Source: CAYYAQ01 sp964469555
GTDB lineage: Bacteria; Planctomycetota; UBA1135; UBA2386
Length of the DNA: 18,683 bases
Assembly (NCBI GenBank): GCA_964469555.1
Contig: CAYYAQ010000102.1
Location: 1 to 18,683, forward strand
Reading direction: 5' to 3'
Shown here: positions 16,631 to 18,683 of the stretch, one piece after another
How positions within the stretch are numbered: the first letter of the stretch is position 1
Layout of the letters: the number at the start of each line of letters is the position of its first letter
Translations under genes and position numbers: made by a program
Notes under the pieces: model-generated
Databases searched by the model: none
Told to the model about the DNA's origin: nothing
Seen by the model: the letters and a program-made list of their open reading frames with translations, nothing else

Positions 16631-16659
16631 ATCCTAAGTGAGTTCTGGTAATGGGGTTG
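16631..16659 (-). promoter_or_regulatory. Promoter-like boxes upstream of copy A
   Basis: In minus-strand sense CAACCC, 17 nt, TAGGAT (within TTAGGAT). The same arrangement, CAAACC-N17-TAGGAT, precedes copy B at the corresponding place. TAGGAT matches the sigma-70 -10 consensus at four of six positions; the upstream box is not a good TTGACA, so the sigma factor is unclear. Confidence 0.35.
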
Positions 16660-16774
16660 AATAGCGCGGTCGGCTCGCGCCGCGGTCTCGGAGAACGCGG
16701 AATTCGTCGGAGACCTGACAGTGGGGCCGGGGGGGGCACGGCGGAATCCGGTTGGTGACTCTGGATCGCCTCAA

Positions 16775-16905
16775 TGCATAAAAAAACCCGGAGGCGCACC
16801 ACACACCCCCGGGTTTTGGATCCTGCCACAGGTCCAAAACAACCCATGCTCATCTTTCCACCAGCGGCGGGCACGCAGCATCCGTGCCGGGGGAGGCAAT
16901 AGAGA
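16775..16905 (-). ncRNA. Candidate structured small RNA, copy B of a tandem pair
   Basis: The second copy lies 285 nt from copy A and is upstream in the minus-strand sense. It carries the same GGUGGAAAGAU, CCUGUGGCAGG and terminator blocks. Here the arms around the conserved hairpin form a longer perfect helix, UUUUGGA with UCCAAAA, although about half of these bases differ from copy A. A 5' hairpin GGCACG/CGUGCC precedes the core. It lies between the mazG stop and copy A. It could be a small regulatory RNA, or a dispersed repeat that carries a terminator. Confidence 0.5.
16783..16817 (-). terminator. Strong intrinsic terminator of copy B, bidirectional
   Basis: AAAACCCGGAGG (16783-16794) pairs with CCCCCGGGUUUU (16806-16817) over 12 positions with one A-C mismatch and an 11-nt loop. 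On the minus strand the stem ends in seven consecutive U; on the plus strand it ends in UUUU. It can stop transcription from both sides. Confidence 0.85.
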
Positions 16906-16911
16906 GAAGAA

Positions 16912-16940
16912 ATCCTAACCTATTTGGAGTCAAAGGTTTG
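16912..16940 (-). promoter_or_regulatory. Promoter-like boxes upstream of copy B
   Basis: In minus-strand sense CAAACC, 17 nt, TAGGAT (within TTAGGAT), mirroring the boxes of copy A at the same spacing. The 49-53 nt between TTAGGAT and the conserved GGUGGAAAGAU differ in sequence between the copies. The rest of the gap to mazG (16941-17058) shows nothing recognisable. Confidence 0.35.
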
Positions 16941-17058
16941 TCCGTCCGGTCAAGAGTGTGGAAAGGTCTCCAGGTGCCGACGATGGTTTGGGCCGACGCC
17001 GAGAAACCGTCACTCCGTCCGGATCCCGTCGGTGGATCGTCGATCAGCCACGGCTTTC

Positions 17059-17877
17059 CTAGCCATCCTTTGCGGCTTGCCAGATCGCTTCCATTTCCTC
17101 GAGGGAGGCGTCCGCGAGGCGTGAGCCGAGTTCGGCTTCGACCCGACCGAAGCGTGACCGGAACCGTTCGTTGGTCCCGCGAAGGGCCATCTCGGGATTG
17201 ACGCCGGTGTGCCGGGCCAGGTTCACCAGGCTGAAGAGCACGTCGCCCAACTCCCTTTCGATGGCCCCCGCGTCCCCGGAAGCCACGGCCTCGTCCAGCT
17301 CGCCGAGCTCCTCGTCGATCTTCCCGCGTGGACCCGCGAGGTCGGGCCAATCGAAGCCCGCCCGGGCTGCCTTCTCGCCGATCCGGGTCGCCTGGAGCAA
17401 TGCGGGGAGGTTGGCGGGCACGCCGGCCAGCGCGCCCCTGGGGACGTCTCCTCCTTTCTCCCCTCTCTTGATCCGCTCCCAGTTTGTGACGACCGCTTCC
17501 GCGTCCTTCGCCGACGCGTCGCCAAACACGTGGGGATGGCGTCGCACGAGCTTGTCGGAGATCCCCCTGGCCACGTCCTCGGCGTTGTAGCGCCCGCCTT
17601 CCGCCGCGATCTGCGCGATCATCAGCACGTTCATCAGCACGTCGCCGAGTTCCTCGCAACTCGCATCGGGCTGGCCTTGCTGGATCGCATCGATCGCTTC
17701 GTACGCTTCCTCCAGCAGGTGGGGGGCCATGGACACCTCGGTCTGCTCCCGGTCCCACGGGCAACCTCCCGGCGCGCGCAGCTGGGTGATGATCTGCAAG
17801 AGTCGATGCAACTGCGGGGTGTCGGTGTGGTCGCTCACGGGAAGTGTCTGTTTGGCCTCGGGGTGCTGGGCTACCAT
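17059..17877 (-). CDS. mazG: MazG, nucleoside triphosphate pyrophosphohydrolase
   Basis: A 272-residue all-alpha NTP pyrophosphohydrolase with two MazG repeats (E. coli protein 263 residues). The first repeat has GGCPWDREQT, LLEEAYEAIDAI and EELGDVLMNVLM; the second has KIDEELGELDEAV and ERELGDVLFSLVNLARH. The EExxE and ExxD pairs are the Mg2+ ligands. ERFRSRFGRVEAEL and the EEMEAIW end are typical. The enzyme hydrolyses NTPs to NMP and pyrophosphate and has roles in nucleotide-pool cleaning and the stringent response. The start is uncertain: ATG 17877 or GTG 17838 (VSDHTDT), neither with a clear ribosome-binding site; the conserved part begins at TPQLHRLLQI. Confidence 0.95.
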   Translation of the reverse strand: MVAQHPEAKQTLPVSDHTDTPQLHRLLQIITQLRAPGGCPWDREQTEVSMAPHLLEEAYEAIDAIQQGQPDASCEELGDVLMNVLMIAQIAAEGGRYNAEDVARGISDKLVRRHPHVFGDASAKDAEAVVTNWERIKRGEKGGDVPRGALAGVPANLPALLQATRIGEKAARAGFDWPDLAGPRGKIDEELGELDEAVASGDAGAIERELGDVLFSLVNLARHTGVNPEMALRGTNERFRSRFGRVEAELGSRLADASLEEMEAIWQAAKDG

Positions 17878-17924
17878 CCCGCGGAGAGGATGCCGTCCAG
17901 GAATTCAGGCCTGTCGTAGAGATC

Positions 17925-18311
17925 GTGACGTCGCAACGCAAGTTGAAGAAGCGAGCCGAGGCCCAAGGCATGACCGGGCCGGAGCTACGGCTTGTCGAGA
18001 TGCTCCAGGAAGTGCTCCGGGACCTGCGGTGGATGCAGATCCTGGCCTATTCCAACCAGTACCTTCTCAGCCAGAAGCTCCCGGTGCCAGAGGACGAGCG
18101 CGATCAGATCCTGGAGGCGGCGACCCGCGCCGTCGACAAGGACTCGAAGATGCACGAGTGGAATGACCGGCTGGCCCGGTTGAAGACGGAGATCGCCAAC
18201 ATCAAGCGCCAGGTCAACCTGGCGCGCAAGGACATCGTTCACCAGCGGGCGGAACCTGTGGAATCGCTCGATGGCGAGGAATCGGGGCAGGAAGACGTTG
18301 CGGATGCGTGA
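17925..18311 (+). CDS. Hypothetical coiled-coil protein
   Basis: A 128-residue hydrophilic, helix-rich protein with no signal or membrane segment. Heptad-like regions are LRLVEMLQEVLRDLRWM and WNDRLARLKTEIANIKRQV; the C terminus is acidic (ESLDGEESGQEDVADA). GTG 17925 is chosen because the longer in-frame start at 17844 would overlap the divergent mazG and adds unlikely sequence; ATG at about 17970 is another option. The coding frame is well GC-biased at third positions. It lies 3 nt before the next gene, so the two are probably co-transcribed. I do not recognise a family. Confidence 0.7.
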   Translation: MTSQRKLKKRAEAQGMTGPELRLVEMLQEVLRDLRWMQILAYSNQYLLSQKLPVPEDERDQILEAATRAVDKDSKMHEWNDRLARLKTEIANIKRQVNLARKDIVHQRAEPVESLDGEESGQEDVADA

Positions 18312-18314
18312 CTC

Positions 18315-18683
18315 ATGACTGGCGTCCGTGCGCTGCATCTGTTCGGCAACTTCAAGTGGACCGGGCCGGCGGACCCGGCGATCCGCTGCGCCCGGGGGCT
18401 GCGTCGACTGGGAGCCGACGTCCTGTTTGCGCAGGCTGCGGCGCGAGACGTCAAGGAGCACCGCATCGCCACCGAACTTCGCCGCGAGCGGATGCCCGTC
18501 ACCGGCGATCTGCGTTTGCCCAAACACTTCAGCCCGTTCGCGTCGTGGCACGATGGACGCGCGCTCGCCAACCGGCTCCGCCGGGGGGACTTCAACCTGC
18601 TCCACGCGAATCTCCCGAGCGACCACGTCAGCGCGTCACTCGCGAAGCGGATGGCGGGATCCGCGGTGCTGGTGTGCAGCATC
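18315..18683 (+). CDS. Glycosyltransferase-like protein, N-terminal part (runs off the window)
   Basis: An open frame of 123 codons with no stop before the edge. MTGVRALHLFGNFKWTGPAD and the following RCARGLRRLGADVLFAQ look like the N-terminal Rossmann half of a GT-B glycosyltransferase (GT4-like): a first beta strand, a glycine-containing loop, then a helix facing a second strand. DFNLLHANLPSDHVSASLAKR is the usual D-hinted H-A-x segment where the acceptor-side domain continues. The donor-binding C-terminal half is outside the window, so the family and substrate are tentative. Confidence 0.65.
   Translation, partial: MTGVRALHLFGNFKWTGPADPAIRCARGLRRLGADVLFAQAAARDVKEHRIATELRRERMPVTGDLRLPKHFSPFASWHDGRALANRLRRGDFNLLHANLPSDHVSASLAKRMAGSAVLVCSI

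Noticed and set aside
16359..16874. 171-codon minus-strand ORF with an internally repeated GPVAG...CVVRLRV peptide
   Set aside because: The peptide repeat is explained by the duplicated RNA block; each copy ends in a terminator hairpin and the intervening translation is proline/arginine-rich noise.

Overview
The window is GC-rich bacterial chromosome, densely coding with short gene spacing. Nothing in it fixes the taxonomy. Gene style (Na+-NQR, a selenocysteine formate dehydrogenase, a secreted phosphatase/propeller fusion) would suit a marine or sediment Gram-negative such as a Planctomycetota member, but that is a weak inference.

Layout. (1) 1-55 is the 3' part of a tRNA cut by the window edge; its 8-nt acceptor arm, 5-bp T stem and 9-bp variable stem identify tRNA-Sec (selC). 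(2) 130-7436 is one plus-strand operon for the Na+-translocating NADH:quinone oxidoreductase: nqrM (maturation, here in front of the operon), nqrA-F, and the flavin transferase apbE. (3) 7437-8111 is a decayed patch: a GFA-like N-terminal stub and, on the minus strand, a small gene with a likely one-base frameshift. (4) 8112-12492 encodes an NAD-linked formate dehydrogenase: a fused NuoE-NuoF subunit and a molybdenum/tungsten catalytic subunit. The catalytic gene is interrupted by an in-frame TGA at 10858-10860 followed by a SECIS-like hairpin, so it is one 908-residue selenoprotein, not two ORFs. A terminator follows. (5) 12827-14221 is a lysine-2,3-aminomutase-like radical SAM protein. (6) 14250-16013 (minus) is a secreted endonuclease/exonuclease/phosphatase domain fused to a GH43-type beta-propeller. 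(7) 16014-17058 has no intact protein gene but holds a degenerate coding fragment and two tandem copies, 285 bp apart, of a structured minus-strand RNA with shared promoter-like boxes and intrinsic terminators. (8) 17059-17877 (minus) is mazG; 17925-18311 is a small coiled-coil protein; 18315 to the edge is the start of a glycosyltransferase-like protein.

How it fits together: formate oxidation by the selenoenzyme would yield NADH, which NQR oxidises while pumping Na+. The tRNA needed to decode the UGA lies about 10 kb upstream of it in the same window. The most novel item is the tandem RNA pair at 16494-16905; the best supported reinterpretation is the UGA-containing fdhA together with the partial tRNA-Sec.
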